A DNA stretch of 64,000 bases from positions 37,143-101,142 of the forward strand of contig JAQWOP010000010.1 of NCBI GenBank assembly GCA_029245795.1, in the 5' to 3' direction. Below are positions 26,707 through 36,367 of the stretch, piece after piece. Every line of letters begins with the position of its first letter. Within the stretch, counting starts at the first letter, position 1. A program made the position numbers and the translations under genes. This DNA is from Hyphomicrobiales bacterium (GTDB taxonomy: Bacteria > Pseudomonadota > Alphaproteobacteria > Rhizobiales > TMED25). The notes beneath the pieces were generated by a model, which worked only from the letters and a program-made list of their open reading frames with translations, was not told where the DNA came from and did not search any database.

Positions 26707-29163
26707 TTATATATTGTCAAAATTTTGTTCATTCAACAATATTTCTCTACTACCTGCATGATCAGCTTCTGAAATGATGCCATCGCTTTCCATTTTATCA
26801 ATAATATCGGCGGCTCTATTATAGCCAATTCTCAGACGTCTTTGTATATAACTAGTGGATACTTTTTGGTCAGATAGGATCAAACGGACAGCATTTTCGT
26901 ATAATTGAGGATCTATATTAGCATCTCCAATATTATTATTATTATTAGTTTCTTCTTCAGGATCTTTTGTTATTTCTTCTAAATATTCAGGGGCACCTTG
27001 TGATTTAAGAAAGTTTACGATACTGGCAACTTCATTTTCATCAACAAAAGCACCATGTATACGGTTAATTCTTGCGCCATCTGACATATGAAGCATGTCT
27101 CCTTTTCCTAATAATTGTTCAGCTCCAGATTCATTTAAAATTACACGACTATCTATCTTAGAGCTTACTTGAAAACTTATTCGTGTTGGAAAGTTGGCTC
27201 TAATCACTCCAGTTATAACATCAGCAGATGGTCTTTGAGTTGCCATTATAATATGTATCCCAGCAGCTCTTGCCATAGCGGCCAGTCTTGCAACAGAAAC
27301 CTCAATTTCTTTACCAGCAACAGCCATCAGGTCTGCCATCTCGTCAACTACCACTACTATAAAAGGCATCTTTTTAAGAAGTATTTCCTCATTATGATAA
27401 TTTGGTTGTCCTGTTATATCATCATATCCAACTTGAACTTTATGTTTAAAGACACCACCTTCTTTTTCAACTTTCTTATTATATCCGTCAAGATTACGTA
27501 CCCCAATCTTAGACATGTTTTTATATCTCTTTTCCATTTCTTTTAGGATCCATTTTAGAGCAACAATAGCTTTCTTTGGTTCAGTTACTACGGGGGTAAG
27601 AAGATGAGGAATTCCTTCATAGATTGACAGTTCTAACATTTTAGGGTCAATCATAATCATTTTACAGTCTTCTGGAGAATATTTATAAAGTAGTGATAAA
27701 ATCATTGTATTAATACCAACTGATTTACCAGAACCCGTTGTCCCTGCAATTAATAGATGAGGCATATTTGCGAGGTCAACAACTACTGGGTTACCGCCAA
27801 TATTTTTACCAAGCGCAATAGCAAGCTTATGATTTGAGTTTTCAAATTCATCAGATTTTATGATTTCGCTAAGATAAACTGTACTTCTATCTTCTAATGG
27901 GAGTTCAATTCCAATTAAATTTCTTCCTGGAATTACAGCAACCCTAGCAGAAACAGCTTTCATAGACATTGCTATATCATCCGCTAAACTTATAACTCGC
28001 TGTGATTTAGTTCCAATAGATGGTTGCAACTCAAAGAGTGAGACAACAGGTCCTGGTCTGATATTAACGATGTCACCAGATACTTTATATTTTAAGAGGA
28101 TTTCTTTTAGTTCAATTGCTTTTTGATCCAGTTCATCCTGGCTTATTTTATTTTCGTAATTAACTTCATTATTTTCTCTTAATAAACTTACAGAAGGAAG
28201 TGAATATTTATCTTTTTCAAACAAATCAAGATTTGCTTTATCCTGTTCTCTTTGTACTACTTTTTTCCTTCTGATTTTTGGACGTATTTCAAAGTTGTTT
28301 TTTGTTGAATCTGCATTAATACTTTCTCCAACAATTATATTATCAATTATTTCCTTTTCATGGACAGAGTCACGTATTTCTTCGAAGCTTAAATCTTGCT
28401 TATCATCTCTGGACAGTAACCCTCGAATATTTTCTATTAAATTTCTGATAATTTTTGATATAAAGATTAAAAGAAATTGAAATGGATTCCATCTTTGTTT
28501 TACTATATTTTGATACATGTTATCTGACTGCAGAAGCTTTGTATCTTTTCTCTTTCTGTAGCGAAGTAGTATTCTATTTAACAGATAAATTACTGCTAGT
28601 AATATGGAGGAAAAAAAGAATATGAATTTTTTTTGATGGTTAACAGGTATTATATCAAGGTAAATATTTATTAGCCCTTGAGTAAACTGAACAAGTAAAT
28701 CACCAAATAATCCTCCTCCACCAACTAAATATGGCCAATTTATTATATTTTTAAATAATCCACTATTAGTGATATCAATGCTAGATAGCATTAATGTGAT
28801 TAAAATGAACGAAAATGGATATTTAATATATCTAGGTAGACCATATATTTTTCTATTTTGTAAAATTAAATCAGCACTAATTAATATTAATATTGATATT
28901 AGGGCAAAGGAGCTTATGCCAAGTATTTGTAACATTAAGTCAGATATAATTGCACCTAATGTACCCAATAAATTCTGTATAATTCCTGTACTATTATTGC
29001 TCAGGCTTGGATCATTAGGGTGCCATGAAAATAGGGACATCGTCAGATAGATAGCTAATAAAAACACAAATATTCCAAAAATTCTTTTGGCCTGTCTTCT
29101 TAGCAATTGTCTCAAACTAATTGGAGCAATGGTCTCAATTAAATTTAAACTAGATAATTTCAT
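26707..29163 (-). CDS. ftsK: DNA translocase FtsK
   Basis: Divisome-anchored motor that pumps DNA at the septum and activates XerCD. The N-terminal part has four or so membrane segments (about residues 28-200), then a short charged linker (about 205-330), much shorter than in E. coli. The motor has Walker A GTTGSGKS at about residue 473 and Walker B VVVVDEMADLM. The C-terminal gamma winged helix (SYIQRRLRIGYNRAADIIDKME) reads KOPS sequences. The total of 818 aa fits short alphaproteobacterial FtsK. It overlaps the upstream aminotransferase gene by 4 nt (ATGA type). Confidence 0.96.
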   Translation of the reverse strand: MKLSSLNLIETIAPISLRQLLRRQAKRIFGIFVFLLAIYLTMSLFSWHPNDPSLSNNSTGIIQNLLGTLGAIISDLMLQILGISSFALISILILISADLILQNRKIYGLPRYIKYPFSFILITLMLSSIDITNSGLFKNIINWPYLVGGGGLFGDLLVQFTQGLINIYLDIIPVNHQKKFIFFFSSILLAVIYLLNRILLRYRKRKDTKLLQSDNMYQNIVKQRWNPFQFLLIFISKIIRNLIENIRGLLSRDDKQDLSFEEIRDSVHEKEIIDNIIVGESINADSTKNNFEIRPKIRRKKVVQREQDKANLDLFEKDKYSLPSVSLLRENNEVNYENKISQDELDQKAIELKEILLKYKVSGDIVNIRPGPVVSLFELQPSIGTKSQRVISLADDIAMSMKAVSARVAVIPGRNLIGIELPLEDRSTVYLSEIIKSDEFENSNHKLAIALGKNIGGNPVVVDLANMPHLLIAGTTGSGKSVGINTMILSLLYKYSPEDCKMIMIDPKMLELSIYEGIPHLLTPVVTEPKKAIVALKWILKEMEKRYKNMSKIGVRNLDGYNKKVEKEGGVFKHKVQVGYDDITGQPNYHNEEILLKKMPFIVVVVDEMADLMAVAGKEIEVSVARLAAMARAAGIHIIMATQRPSADVITGVIRANFPTRISFQVSSKIDSRVILNESGAEQLLGKGDMLHMSDGARINRIHGAFVDENEVASIVNFLKSQGAPEYLEEITKDPEEETNNNNNIGDANIDPQLYENAVRLILSDQKVSTSYIQRRLRIGYNRAADIIDKMESDGIISEADHAGSREILLNEQNFDNI

Positions 29164-30317
29164 ATCGATTTTACTATATTATTTAATATGTCTACAGCAT
29201 CAGAGATTTCTCTAGTACTTCCAACAAGCGCTATGCGAATATATTTTTTTGAATCTGGAACGTCTTTATTATTGATTGAAAGATAGGAACCAGGAATAAC
29301 TTTTATTCCAGAATTCCATAGTTTTACTGTAATATCTTCGTCATTTCCATATTTAGAGATATCTAACCAAGCAAAAAAACCACCTTTAGGAATTTCAAAA
29401 TTAAGATCTCTATTGATGTTTTTACTAAAAATATCAAATTTATCGTTATATAATTTTCTATTTTCAATTACGTGTTTTTCGTCACTCCACAAATATTCAG
29501 AGGCTATTTGTATAGGAATTGGGACTGTTGGAGCGGCAACATTTCTTAGGTTAAATAACTCATTAATCAATTTTTTATCTCCAGCGACAAACCCAGATCT
29601 AAGACCCGGTGCATTTGACCTTTTTGAAAGTGAATTAAGTGAGAGAACATTTTTAAAATCGTATTTCTCAGAGATTTTTAAAATACTTTTTGGGGCCTCG
29701 TTTCTATATATTTCTGAATAACATTCATCTGAGATAATTAAAAAATTATATTCGAGCGATAGTGAATAGAGTTTTAATAAATAATTTTCATCAGCTATAG
29801 AACCTTGAGGATTAGACGGAGAACATAAATAAAAAGCAATAGTTTTTTCTAAAATTACTTTTGGTATTTTATCGAGATTTGGAAAGTAATTATCTTCTTT
29901 ACTCACACTCATGGAATAGATTTCTTTTTCGGTATAATCAGCTGCAGCAGCATATACAGGGTAAAAAGGATCTGGAAGGATAAATATAGTCTTATCTTTT
30001 TTTATTTTTGTAGCTAATAGACTTGCATAAAACAAACCTTCACGAGATCCAGACACTGGTAAAATATTATCAATAGGTTCAACCTTATTTATTTTGTATC
30101 TTTTTTTTAGCCAAAAAGAGATATTTTCACCAAAATGTATATTCGCTTTTGACGATGGGTAATTAGCGTATTTATCAAAGTTATCATCAATAATTTTTTT
30201 AATAAATGAAGGCGTATCATGACGAGGAGATCCTATAGATAAATCAATTAAATTAGCTGGCTCAGGATGATCTCTAAGAAGATCTCTTGTTCTTTGGAAT
30301 GGAGATATAGGTATCAT
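29160..30317 (-). CDS. Class I/II aminotransferase, likely succinyldiaminopimelate aminotransferase
   Basis: PLP fold-type I aminotransferase of 385 aa. Seen: NLIDLSIGSPRHDTP, the substrate/PLP strand PVSGSREGLF, LCSPSNPQGS, ISDECYSEIY, the Schiff-base Lys in SLSKRSNAPGLRSGF (about residue 235) and a C-terminal RIALV. This GSREGLF pattern and its place before ftsK match the alphaproteobacterial DapC-like aminotransferase of lysine and peptidoglycan synthesis. The substrate is inferred from family and context; a related aspartate-type enzyme cannot be excluded. Confidence 0.82.
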   Translation of the reverse strand: MIPISPFQRTRDLLRDHPEPANLIDLSIGSPRHDTPSFIKKIIDDNFDKYANYPSSKANIHFGENISFWLKKRYKINKVEPIDNILPVSGSREGLFYASLLATKIKKDKTIFILPDPFYPVYAAAADYTEKEIYSMSVSKEDNYFPNLDKIPKVILEKTIAFYLCSPSNPQGSIADENYLLKLYSLSLEYNFLIISDECYSEIYRNEAPKSILKISEKYDFKNVLSLNSLSKRSNAPGLRSGFVAGDKKLINELFNLRNVAAPTVPIPIQIASEYLWSDEKHVIENRKLYNDKFDIFSKNINRDLNFEIPKGGFFAWLDISKYGNDEDITVKLWNSGIKVIPGSYLSINNKDVPDSKKYIRIALVGSTREISDAVDILNNIVKSI

Positions 30318-30390
30318 TAACCCTCATACTAAAAATTTATCGTTTTTAGTATAAGTTAATCTGGTTAAACCTATCTTAATTATCAAGAAA

Positions 30391-30418
30391 AAAGGTGACA
30401 ATTATGCCACCTTTTTCT
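30391..30418 (-). terminator. Rho-independent terminator of amtB
   Basis: On minus GGTGGCATAATTGTCACC followed by six T. The stem is GGTG/CACC with one internal mismatch and two more pairs. It lies about 25 nt past the amtB stop; an A-tract on the other side would also make it usable from plus. Confidence 0.65.
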
Positions 30419-30442
30419 TGGAGAACATAAGTCGAAATAGAA

Positions 30443-31726
30443 TTATTTTGTGAAGTCGGGGTATGCTTCCATACCAAGCTCTGCTTTATCTACTCCAACT
30501 TGTTCGGATTCTTCGCTTACGCGAATACCAATTGTTGATTTTAATACAAACCAAACAACGGCACTTATTGCGCTAACAAATAGTCCAATTGATATAACAC
30601 CTATAAATTGTGTTATTAAACTTGTGTCAGGATTTGACCACGGAACTACTAATGTTCCCCAAATACCTGCTAATAAATGCACTGGTATTGCACCAACAAC
30701 ATCATCGATTTTTAGCTTATCTAGCATAGGTACTGCAAATACTACAATAACTCCACCAATGCCACCTATAATTATTGCGGATAATGGAGAAGGCATTAGT
30801 GGCTCTGCTGTGATGGATACTAATCCTGCAAGAGCACCATTAAGGCACATTGTTAAGTCTACTTTCTTATACAGAATTTGTGTTAATATTACAGCAGCAA
30901 CAACACCACCAGCTGCAGCTAGATTAGTATTCATGAATATCTTTGATACAGAAGATGCATCTTCTAGTGATCCTAACGCTAATTGTGAGCCACCGTTGAA
31001 GCCAAACCAACCAAGCCATAAAATGAATGTACCTAGTGTGGCTAATGGCATAGAAGAACCTGGCATTGCCGTAACTTTGCCATCAACGTATCTGCCAGCT
31101 CTTGCACCCAATATTAATGCACCCATTAAAGCTGCCCAACCTCCTGTTGAGTGAACGATCGTAGATCCTGCAAAATCACTAAAACCTAATTCTGATAGGA
31201 ATCCACCACCCCATTGCCAGGCGCCTTGAATAGGATAAATAACACCACAGAGTAGTACAACAAAAATTAAGAATGGAATTAATTTTATTCGTTCAGCTAA
31301 TGTTCCGGATACTATTGAAGCTGTTGTTGCACAGAAAACCATTTGAAAGAACCAATCAGATGCTGCTGAATAGTCACCAGCATCAGCCGATGGATCAGGA
31401 ACACTAAATGCTGTGAAGCTTCCGAAGAATCCTCCATCAACACCATCATACATTAAATTGTAACCTAGGACCCAAAAAGCTATACCTGCAATTGCATAAA
31501 GACTAATATTCTTTGTACATTGCATAGCTACACTTTTAGATCTTACCATACCGGCTTCCAACATTGCGAATCCAGCTGCCATCCACATGACAAGAAAACC
31601 GCCAATCAAAAATAACAGTGTATTAAATACATATACTGTATCTTCAGCAGCAGCATTTGCTGGCTCGGTCATGGCGTAAGTTACTGAACTAAACCCTATG
31701 ACCAAAAAAAGTAATTTTTTTAACAT
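30443..31726 (-). CDS. amtB: Ammonium transporter AmtB
   Basis: Trimeric inner-membrane ammonium channel/transporter, 427 aa. It has a cleavable N-terminal signal (MLKKLLFLVIGFSSVTYA) and then 11 membrane segments. The first is GGFLVMWMAAGFAMLEAGMVRSK, followed by the pore region with DFAGSTIVHSTGGWAAL (pore His in VHSTGG) and the second pore-lining region IPVHLLAGIWGTL. The start has AGGAGA at good spacing. The gene is 20 nt after glnK, the classic nitrogen-regulated pair, and is expected to be under sigma-54/NtrC control through the promoter upstream of glnK. Confidence 0.95.
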   Translation of the reverse strand: MLKKLLFLVIGFSSVTYAMTEPANAAAEDTVYVFNTLLFLIGGFLVMWMAAGFAMLEAGMVRSKSVAMQCTKNISLYAIAGIAFWVLGYNLMYDGVDGGFFGSFTAFSVPDPSADAGDYSAASDWFFQMVFCATTASIVSGTLAERIKLIPFLIFVVLLCGVIYPIQGAWQWGGGFLSELGFSDFAGSTIVHSTGGWAALMGALILGARAGRYVDGKVTAMPGSSMPLATLGTFILWLGWFGFNGGSQLALGSLEDASSVSKIFMNTNLAAAGGVVAAVILTQILYKKVDLTMCLNGALAGLVSITAEPLMPSPLSAIIIGGIGGVIVVFAVPMLDKLKIDDVVGAIPVHLLAGIWGTLVVPWSNPDTSLITQFIGVISIGLFVSAISAVVWFVLKSTIGIRVSEESEQVGVDKAELGMEAYPDFTK

Positions 31727-31746
31727 TTTTTTCTCCTAATATTAAT

Positions 31747-32085
31747 TTAAAGGGCTTCAGCGTCTACTTCGCCGGTCCTTATTCTTATTGCGCTGTTTAC
31801 ATCAAAAACAAATATTTTACCGTCACCAACTTTATCTGTTTTTGCAGCCTCAACGATTGCGCTTGTTGCTGAATCAAGAATTTCATCCTTAATAACAATA
31901 TCTATTTGAATTTTTGGAATGAAATTTACTTCATATTCAGCGCCACGGTACACCTCGGTATGACCTTTTTGACGACCAAAACCTTTAGCTTCAGTAACAG
32001 TCATACCTTCAATACCTAGGTCAACGAGGGATTTTCTTACATCATCAAGCTTAAACGGCTTAATAATTGCTGTAATTAACTTCAT
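31747..32085 (-). CDS. glnK: PII signalling protein GlnK
   Basis: Trimeric nitrogen sensor that binds ATP/ADP/2-oxoglutarate and blocks AmtB when nitrogen is abundant. At 112 aa it has the family length. The T-loop GHTEVYRGAEYEVNFIPK carries the Tyr51 uridylylation site, and the C-terminal signature GKIFVFDVNSAIRIRTGE is present. A strong AAGGAGAAA Shine-Dalgarno precedes the ATG. Pairing with amtB is the reason to call it GlnK rather than GlnB. Confidence 0.95.
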   Translation of the reverse strand: MKLITAIIKPFKLDDVRKSLVDLGIEGMTVTEAKGFGRQKGHTEVYRGAEYEVNFIPKIQIDIVIKDEILDSATSAIVEAAKTDKVGDGKIFVFDVNSAIRIRTGEVDAEAL

Positions 32086-32125
32086 TAAATTTCTCCTTAG
32101 TAAGTTTCTTTTATACTTTTATAAT

Positions 32126-32142
32126 TGCAAAAAGCGTGCCAA
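32126..32142 (-). promoter_or_regulatory. Sigma-54 promoter of glnK-amtB
   Basis: Minus strand TTGGCACGCTTTTTGCA. The -24 GG (32140-32139) and -12 GC (32128-32127) are separated by exactly 10 nt, and flanks match YTGGCACG-N4-TTGCW almost fully. Transcription would start near 32115, about 30 nt before the glnK ATG. NtrC enhancer sites were not recognised further upstream. Confidence 0.88.
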
Positions 32143-32259
32143 CTATTACAGAACATATTGTAAGTTATTGAAATATATATATAATAAATATTATTTGAAA
32201 GAAGAAGAATATAGAAATATAATAATATGCCTATAAAATAGGCAATAATAAGAAGGTGA

Positions 32260-33123
32260 TTAATTATTATGCAATAGTCTAATCATTCCCTCTTGCACAA
32301 TAGTAGCTAATAGATCACCGTTATGAGAGAATATATGTCCAGTAGCAAAGCCTCTATTGCCATAAGTAGTCGGACTTCTTTGTGAATAAAGTAGCCATTG
32401 ATTTATATCAAATGGCCTATGAAACCAGATGGAATGATCAAGGCTCGCAACTTGTAGATCCCTTTGAAATATAGATAAAGCATGAGGCATGAGAGCTGTA
32501 TCTAGGATTGTATAATCACTAGCATATGCCAGAATTGCTTGGCTTAATGGAAGAGTAACTTGAATTTTATCGGCTGCTCTAAGCCAGATTAATTGTTCTG
32601 GCTCTTCTTTTTCTGTTCGGATTATATTTTTTGGATTAACGGGTCTGAATTCTATAGGTCTCTCTCGATTTCTAGTATCTCGGACATTTTTGGGATTATT
32701 TTTGAATGTTTCATTCAAAAGTTCTATTTCATTTTTTAGAGTAGAGGGATCTTTTATATCGCTTGGCATCGGATCCTGATGAATAAGCCCCTCTTCAGTT
32801 TTATGAAATGAGGCCATCATATAAAAAATAAGATGGTTATTTTGATATGATGAGACAATACGCTGAACAAAACTATTCCCATCTCTTAGTTTTTTTACTT
32901 TGTATATTATTGGAATATCAGGATCACCTGCTCTTAAAAAATATGAATGCAGAGAGTGTAATTGTTTTTGTTCTACAGTCTTATATGCGGCCATAATTGC
33001 TTGAGCTACGATTAATCCACCAAAGATCCTTCTCCACCCTGGCTCTTTTGCTGATACGGTAAAAGTTTTTTCATCAATAGATGTAAGATTCAGAATATCA
33101 TTAAGTTTTTTTATAGCACTCAT
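32260..33123 (-). CDS. tesB: Acyl-CoA thioesterase II
   Basis: Double-hotdog acyl-CoA thioesterase, 287 aa. Seen: N-terminal hotdog with GGLIVAQAIMAAYKTV and LHSLHSYFLRAGDPDIPI, and C-terminal hotdog with SLDHSIWFHRPFDINQWLLY and GHIFSHNGDLLATIVQEGMIR, the canonical TesB ending. It hydrolyses medium to long acyl-CoAs; the physiological role is broad. A weak AT-rich hairpin (GCCTATTTTATAGGC on minus, about 32229-32243) sits just past its stop and may be a terminator. Divergent from the ubiquinone hydroxylase gene. Confidence 0.93.
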   Translation of the reverse strand: MSAIKKLNDILNLTSIDEKTFTVSAKEPGWRRIFGGLIVAQAIMAAYKTVEQKQLHSLHSYFLRAGDPDIPIIYKVKKLRDGNSFVQRIVSSYQNNHLIFYMMASFHKTEEGLIHQDPMPSDIKDPSTLKNEIELLNETFKNNPKNVRDTRNRERPIEFRPVNPKNIIRTEKEEPEQLIWLRAADKIQVTLPLSQAILAYASDYTILDTALMPHALSIFQRDLQVASLDHSIWFHRPFDINQWLLYSQRSPTTYGNRGFATGHIFSHNGDLLATIVQEGMIRLLHNN

Positions 33124-33201
33124 TATAAAATCAAATTAAATTAATAAACAAAGATGTTGAATGATACGTAATATCTAAATTAGAAAACAACTAGGAATCA
33201 A

Positions 33202-34437
33202 ATGCAACATGAAAATAACATTATTAGTGATTTGTTAATTGTAGGAAACGGAATTACTTCACAGTTTTTATCTCTCGCTTTGTTGAAGTCGCTTGGAAAT
33301 AATATAAAAATAAATGTAATAAATAGGGACATTACAGAAAATTATGCAGAAGAATACGTACGTGCATTATCCATTTCTCTCTCAACTGTAAATATATGCA
33401 AGGCTCTTGGTATTTGGGATAAGGTAAAACAATATTGCTATCCAGTTGAAAGAATTGATGTTTCAAATCCATCACAAAGTGGACCAAAAAAAGGATATTT
33501 GCAATTTGACAATAGAATTAATGATCAATTAGCGTCCTATATTATAAATGAAAGAAAACTTCGAGATATTGTTGCAGAAGAATTATCTCAATTTAATAAC
33601 CTCACCATATTTAATGAGGATATTAAGGATATAAGCATTGATCAAAACCAAGCAAAGTTATTCGTTAAAAATAAAAAATTTATTGCCAAATTATTGATAG
33701 CAGCAGATGGACGAAAATCTATTGTAAGAGATATTTTGGGTATAAAGGCTATTAGTTGGGATTACAAGCAAACAGCTTTATCTTGTGTTGTAAATCATTC
33801 TAAAAGCAATACAAAAACTGCAATAGAAATGTTTTTAGACACAGGACCTTTTGCTATATTGCCATTAGATGAAAAAACATCCTCAATAATATGGTCATCA
33901 GATAATGATATCATGAATGAGATTAAAAATCTAAATTCAGAATCTCTAATAGAAGAATTAAATAAAAGATTTGATAATAGTAAGGGTAAAATACTTAAAA
34001 TAGATAATATAGGTTATTTCAATCTATATTTTAGCATCACAAGAAAAATTATAGACCATAGATTGGTATTGGTTGGAGACTCAGCGCATGTCGTTCACCC
34101 CTTGGCAGGTCAAGGAATTAATATTGGATTGAGAGATGTAGCTCAAATATCTGAAATTATTGTAGATTCAATTAAGTATGGCTTAGATTTTGGTTCAATA
34201 AATATTCTAGAAGAGTATCAAAGATCTAGAATGGGTGATATTATTTCTTCAGCACTTATTTATGACGGAATTAATAAATTATACTCAAATAATATTAAAC
34301 CACTTGAGCCTTTAAAATCTTTTGCAATAAGATTCGTAGATAAAATACCATTAGTAAAGAAAAATCTTGTGGAAGAAGCCTCGGGTATAAAAGAAAATTC
34401 ACCTAAACTTGTTAAGGGTATACCTCTTAATTTGTAA
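33202..34437 (+). CDS. UbiH/UbiF/Coq6-family FAD monooxygenase
   Basis: Class A flavin monooxygenase of ubiquinone ring hydroxylation, 411 aa. The N-terminal FAD motif is degenerate (LIVGNGITSQFLSLAL, GNGITS in place of GxGxxG), the middle has the conserved AADGRKSIVRDI, and the second FAD motif is LVGDSAHVVHPLAGQGINIGLRD. Position on the ring (C5, C6 or C1) cannot be decided; alphaproteobacteria often use one or two hydroxylases (UbiL/UbiM types) with altered regiospecificity. It stands alone on plus, with the tesB gene on the other side. Confidence 0.87.
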   Translation: MQHENNIISDLLIVGNGITSQFLSLALLKSLGNNIKINVINRDITENYAEEYVRALSISLSTVNICKALGIWDKVKQYCYPVERIDVSNPSQSGPKKGYLQFDNRINDQLASYIINERKLRDIVAEELSQFNNLTIFNEDIKDISIDQNQAKLFVKNKKFIAKLLIAADGRKSIVRDILGIKAISWDYKQTALSCVVNHSKSNTKTAIEMFLDTGPFAILPLDEKTSSIIWSSDNDIMNEIKNLNSESLIEELNKRFDNSKGKILKIDNIGYFNLYFSITRKIIDHRLVLVGDSAHVVHPLAGQGINIGLRDVAQISEIIVDSIKYGLDFGSINILEEYQRSRMGDIISSALIYDGINKLYSNNIKPLEPLKSFAIRFVDKIPLVKKNLVEEASGIKENSPKLVKGIPLNL

Positions 34438-34507
34438 GGGTTTATTTCCAAAAATATTCATTATTGGTGCAGAATATTTTTAATAGATAAACATATACAA
34501 ATATTTG

Positions 34508-34687
34508 TTAATTATGTTGAATTTTTCTTCCTTCATTTGGGAGCATGATTGGAATACCGTCTCTGATTGGGTAGGCTATACCTGCTTTTTTGGATATTAG
34601 TTCCTGATTTTTTTCATCATAGACAAGGTGCTCTTTTGATAGAGGGCAAATGAGAATATCTAATAATTTAGAATCAAATGAGGACAT
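34508..34687 (-). CDS. Trm112/UPF0434 (YcaR)-like small protein
   Basis: A 59-aa ORF below the track cutoff, found by reading the gap. It starts [21 protein letters not shown] and continues through [14 protein letters not shown] to [13 protein letters not shown], the pattern of the Trm112-like/UPF0434 family. The first CP is kept, but the usual partner Cys positions are largely lost, so it may not bind zinc. In alphaproteobacteria a gene of this family commonly follows the LON-domain gene; here it lies 5 nt downstream of it. Eukaryotic Trm112 activates methyltransferases; bacterial function is unsettled. Confidence 0.82.
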   Translation of the reverse strand: MSSFDSKLLDILICPLSKEHLVYDEKNQELISKKAGIAYPIRDGIPIMLPNEGRKIQHN

Positions 34688-34692
34688 ACCAA

Positions 34693-35346
34693 TTATTGCA
34701 TAAAGTTATTTTTTTTATTATTTCTTGATGCAATTGATATTTCACTTAGAGCTATCAGTATTTCAGATCTATTTTCAATATTTGTTGCTTCTAAAAGAGC
34801 TTGTTTTTCTTTTGATGAGAAGGGGCTTAACATTGCAAAGGCATTTATCAATATTTCTGTATCTGTATCAGTTATTATGGACCAATCCGTTGTTAAATCG
34901 TTAACATTTAGATAGTCTGATATTACATTAAGCAATTTATCTCTATCGACAGATTTTATAGGATCATTCATTTGAAGATCACCTTTAAATAACTGATAGG
35001 AGACTTTCATTTGCTTATATTTTTTATTAGATTTTAATTTCTCAAGGATATTGAACCTACAAATTCCCGTTAATTTTACAATTAATGTGCCATCATCATT
35101 TTCAACATAAGTGGAGATTTTTCCAAGGCAACCGACTTTTTCGGTATCATTATTTTCTTCCTTGCTAATTGATGGCTGAATAATTCCTATATATTTACCA
35201 GACTTAATTGCATCTTCGATCATTTGTAAATATTTTGGCTCAAAAATATTTAAAGGTAATATAGCCTTAGGAAGAAGGACACACTTATCGAGGGGAAAGA
35301 TGGGAATAATTTCAGGTAGTTCCTCAAAAATTATTTCTTTTGTCAT
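34693..35346 (-). CDS. LON substrate-binding-domain protein (no protease)
   Basis: A 217-aa protein made of the Lon N-terminal (LAN/PUA-like) domain only: [27 protein letters not shown] is the hallmark N-terminal segment, with GCLGKI and LTGICRF strands. A helical C-terminal part follows, ending around [16 protein letters not shown]. There is no AAA+ or Ser-Lys protease region. It forms a CnoX/LON/Trm112 operon (12-nt and 5-nt gaps), a conserved alphaproteobacterial triad that suggests a proteostasis role, though the molecular function is unknown. Confidence 0.88.
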   Translation of the reverse strand: MTKEIIFEELPEIIPIFPLDKCVLLPKAILPLNIFEPKYLQMIEDAIKSGKYIGIIQPSISKEENNDTEKVGCLGKISTYVENDDGTLIVKLTGICRFNILEKLKSNKKYKQMKVSYQLFKGDLQMNDPIKSVDRDKLLNVISDYLNVNDLTTDWSIITDTDTEILINAFAMLSPFSSKEKQALLEATNIENRSEILIALSEISIASRNNKKNNFMQ

Positions 35347-35358
35347 AATTTGGTTTCC

Positions 35359-36249
35359 TTATGAGAATAGAATAGAAGATAAATTTTTTCTCTTTGCAAT
35401 GGCAACTGGATCAGTAAAACCCCATACTTCAAAAAATTTAAGTAGCTGATTTTGAGCAGCTTTTTCATTCCATTCTCTATCAAGTTTAATAGATTCAATT
35501 AAAAGGTCAGCAGCTTCACTCTGATTTCCATTAGAATTATAATACAAAGATAATTCAATACGCGATTGATGGTCATTTGGATCATTATCTATCTTAGATT
35601 GAAGATCTTTAATTATATTATTATCTGATGGAGCATTTTGTGCTAATTCAATTGCTGTTTTAATCTTTCTTAATTTAGCATCATTTTGTATTTTTTCTGA
35701 AAGACTAGATATAAAAGTAGTTGCATTCTCAAGATTTCCCATTTTCACGTAACAGTCTGCAATCTCAATAATTGCATCAATATTTTCGTTTTCTTTTTGT
35801 ATTATTTCATTTAGTTTTAATAGGGCTTCCTCATAATTTTCTAAATTTTTCATATCAATAGATTCTTGAAGTAATTCAGACACAGTTGAATCTTCGATTA
35901 CAACGTGTTTTTCAAAAAATTTACGCAATTCAGTTTCCGTAATATTTCCCATAAAACCATCTATAGGCTTACCATCTTTAAATGCAAATACGGCTGGAAT
36001 TGATTGAATACCCATCTGTGCTGCAATAGCCTGATTTTCATCAATATTTATTTTACACAGTGTAACTGAGCCAGCATATTCATTTGTAATTTTTTCTAGA
36101 AGAGGAGTTAATTGTTTACAAGGCCCACACCAAGGTGCCCAAAAATCAACTACAACCATTATAGAGCTTGACGCTTGAATCACATCGGTATCAAACGTAC
36201 TTGTTGAAATATCTTTTATATTTTGATTAGTTTCTTGCATAAGTGCCAA
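35359..36249 (-). CDS. cnoX: Thioredoxin-TPR protein, CnoX/YbbN type
   Basis: A 296-aa protein with an N-terminal thioredoxin domain (about residues 15-115) bearing an intact WCGPC active site at about residue 40, followed by tetratricopeptide-like helices. CnoX (YbbN) is a chaperedoxin that protects proteins from oxidation and cooperates with GroEL. The E. coli form lacks the redox-active CxxC while the Caulobacter form keeps it, as here. Its genetic partner is the LON-domain gene 12 nt downstream. Probably reduces substrate thiols in the cytoplasm. Confidence 0.87.
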   Translation of the reverse strand: MALMQETNQNIKDISTSTFDTDVIQASSSIMVVVDFWAPWCGPCKQLTPLLEKITNEYAGSVTLCKINIDENQAIAAQMGIQSIPAVFAFKDGKPIDGFMGNITETELRKFFEKHVVIEDSTVSELLQESIDMKNLENYEEALLKLNEIIQKENENIDAIIEIADCYVKMGNLENATTFISSLSEKIQNDAKLRKIKTAIELAQNAPSDNNIIKDLQSKIDNDPNDHQSRIELSLYYNSNGNQSEAADLLIESIKLDREWNEKAAQNQLLKFFEVWGFTDPVAIAKRKNLSSILFS

Positions 36250-36367
36250 TAATATTAAATTTTAAATATACTCAATATAATCAGTAATAACACAAAATCA
36301 ATCTTATTTATGTAATTATTTGCTAGTAAAAAAGAATAAATCCATATATATATTAGTTGTGAATTTT

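Noticed and set aside
30450-31154. 234-aa plus ORF opposite amtB
   Set aside because: Exact antisense of a confidently identified ammonium transporter; composition (Pro/Ala/Thr from reversed codons) is typical of a shadow.
32229-32243. GCCTATAAAATAGGC palindrome as a regulatory site
   Set aside because: Located directly after the tesB stop; an AT-rich 5-6 bp stem is better read as a weak terminator, and evidence is too thin to list separately.
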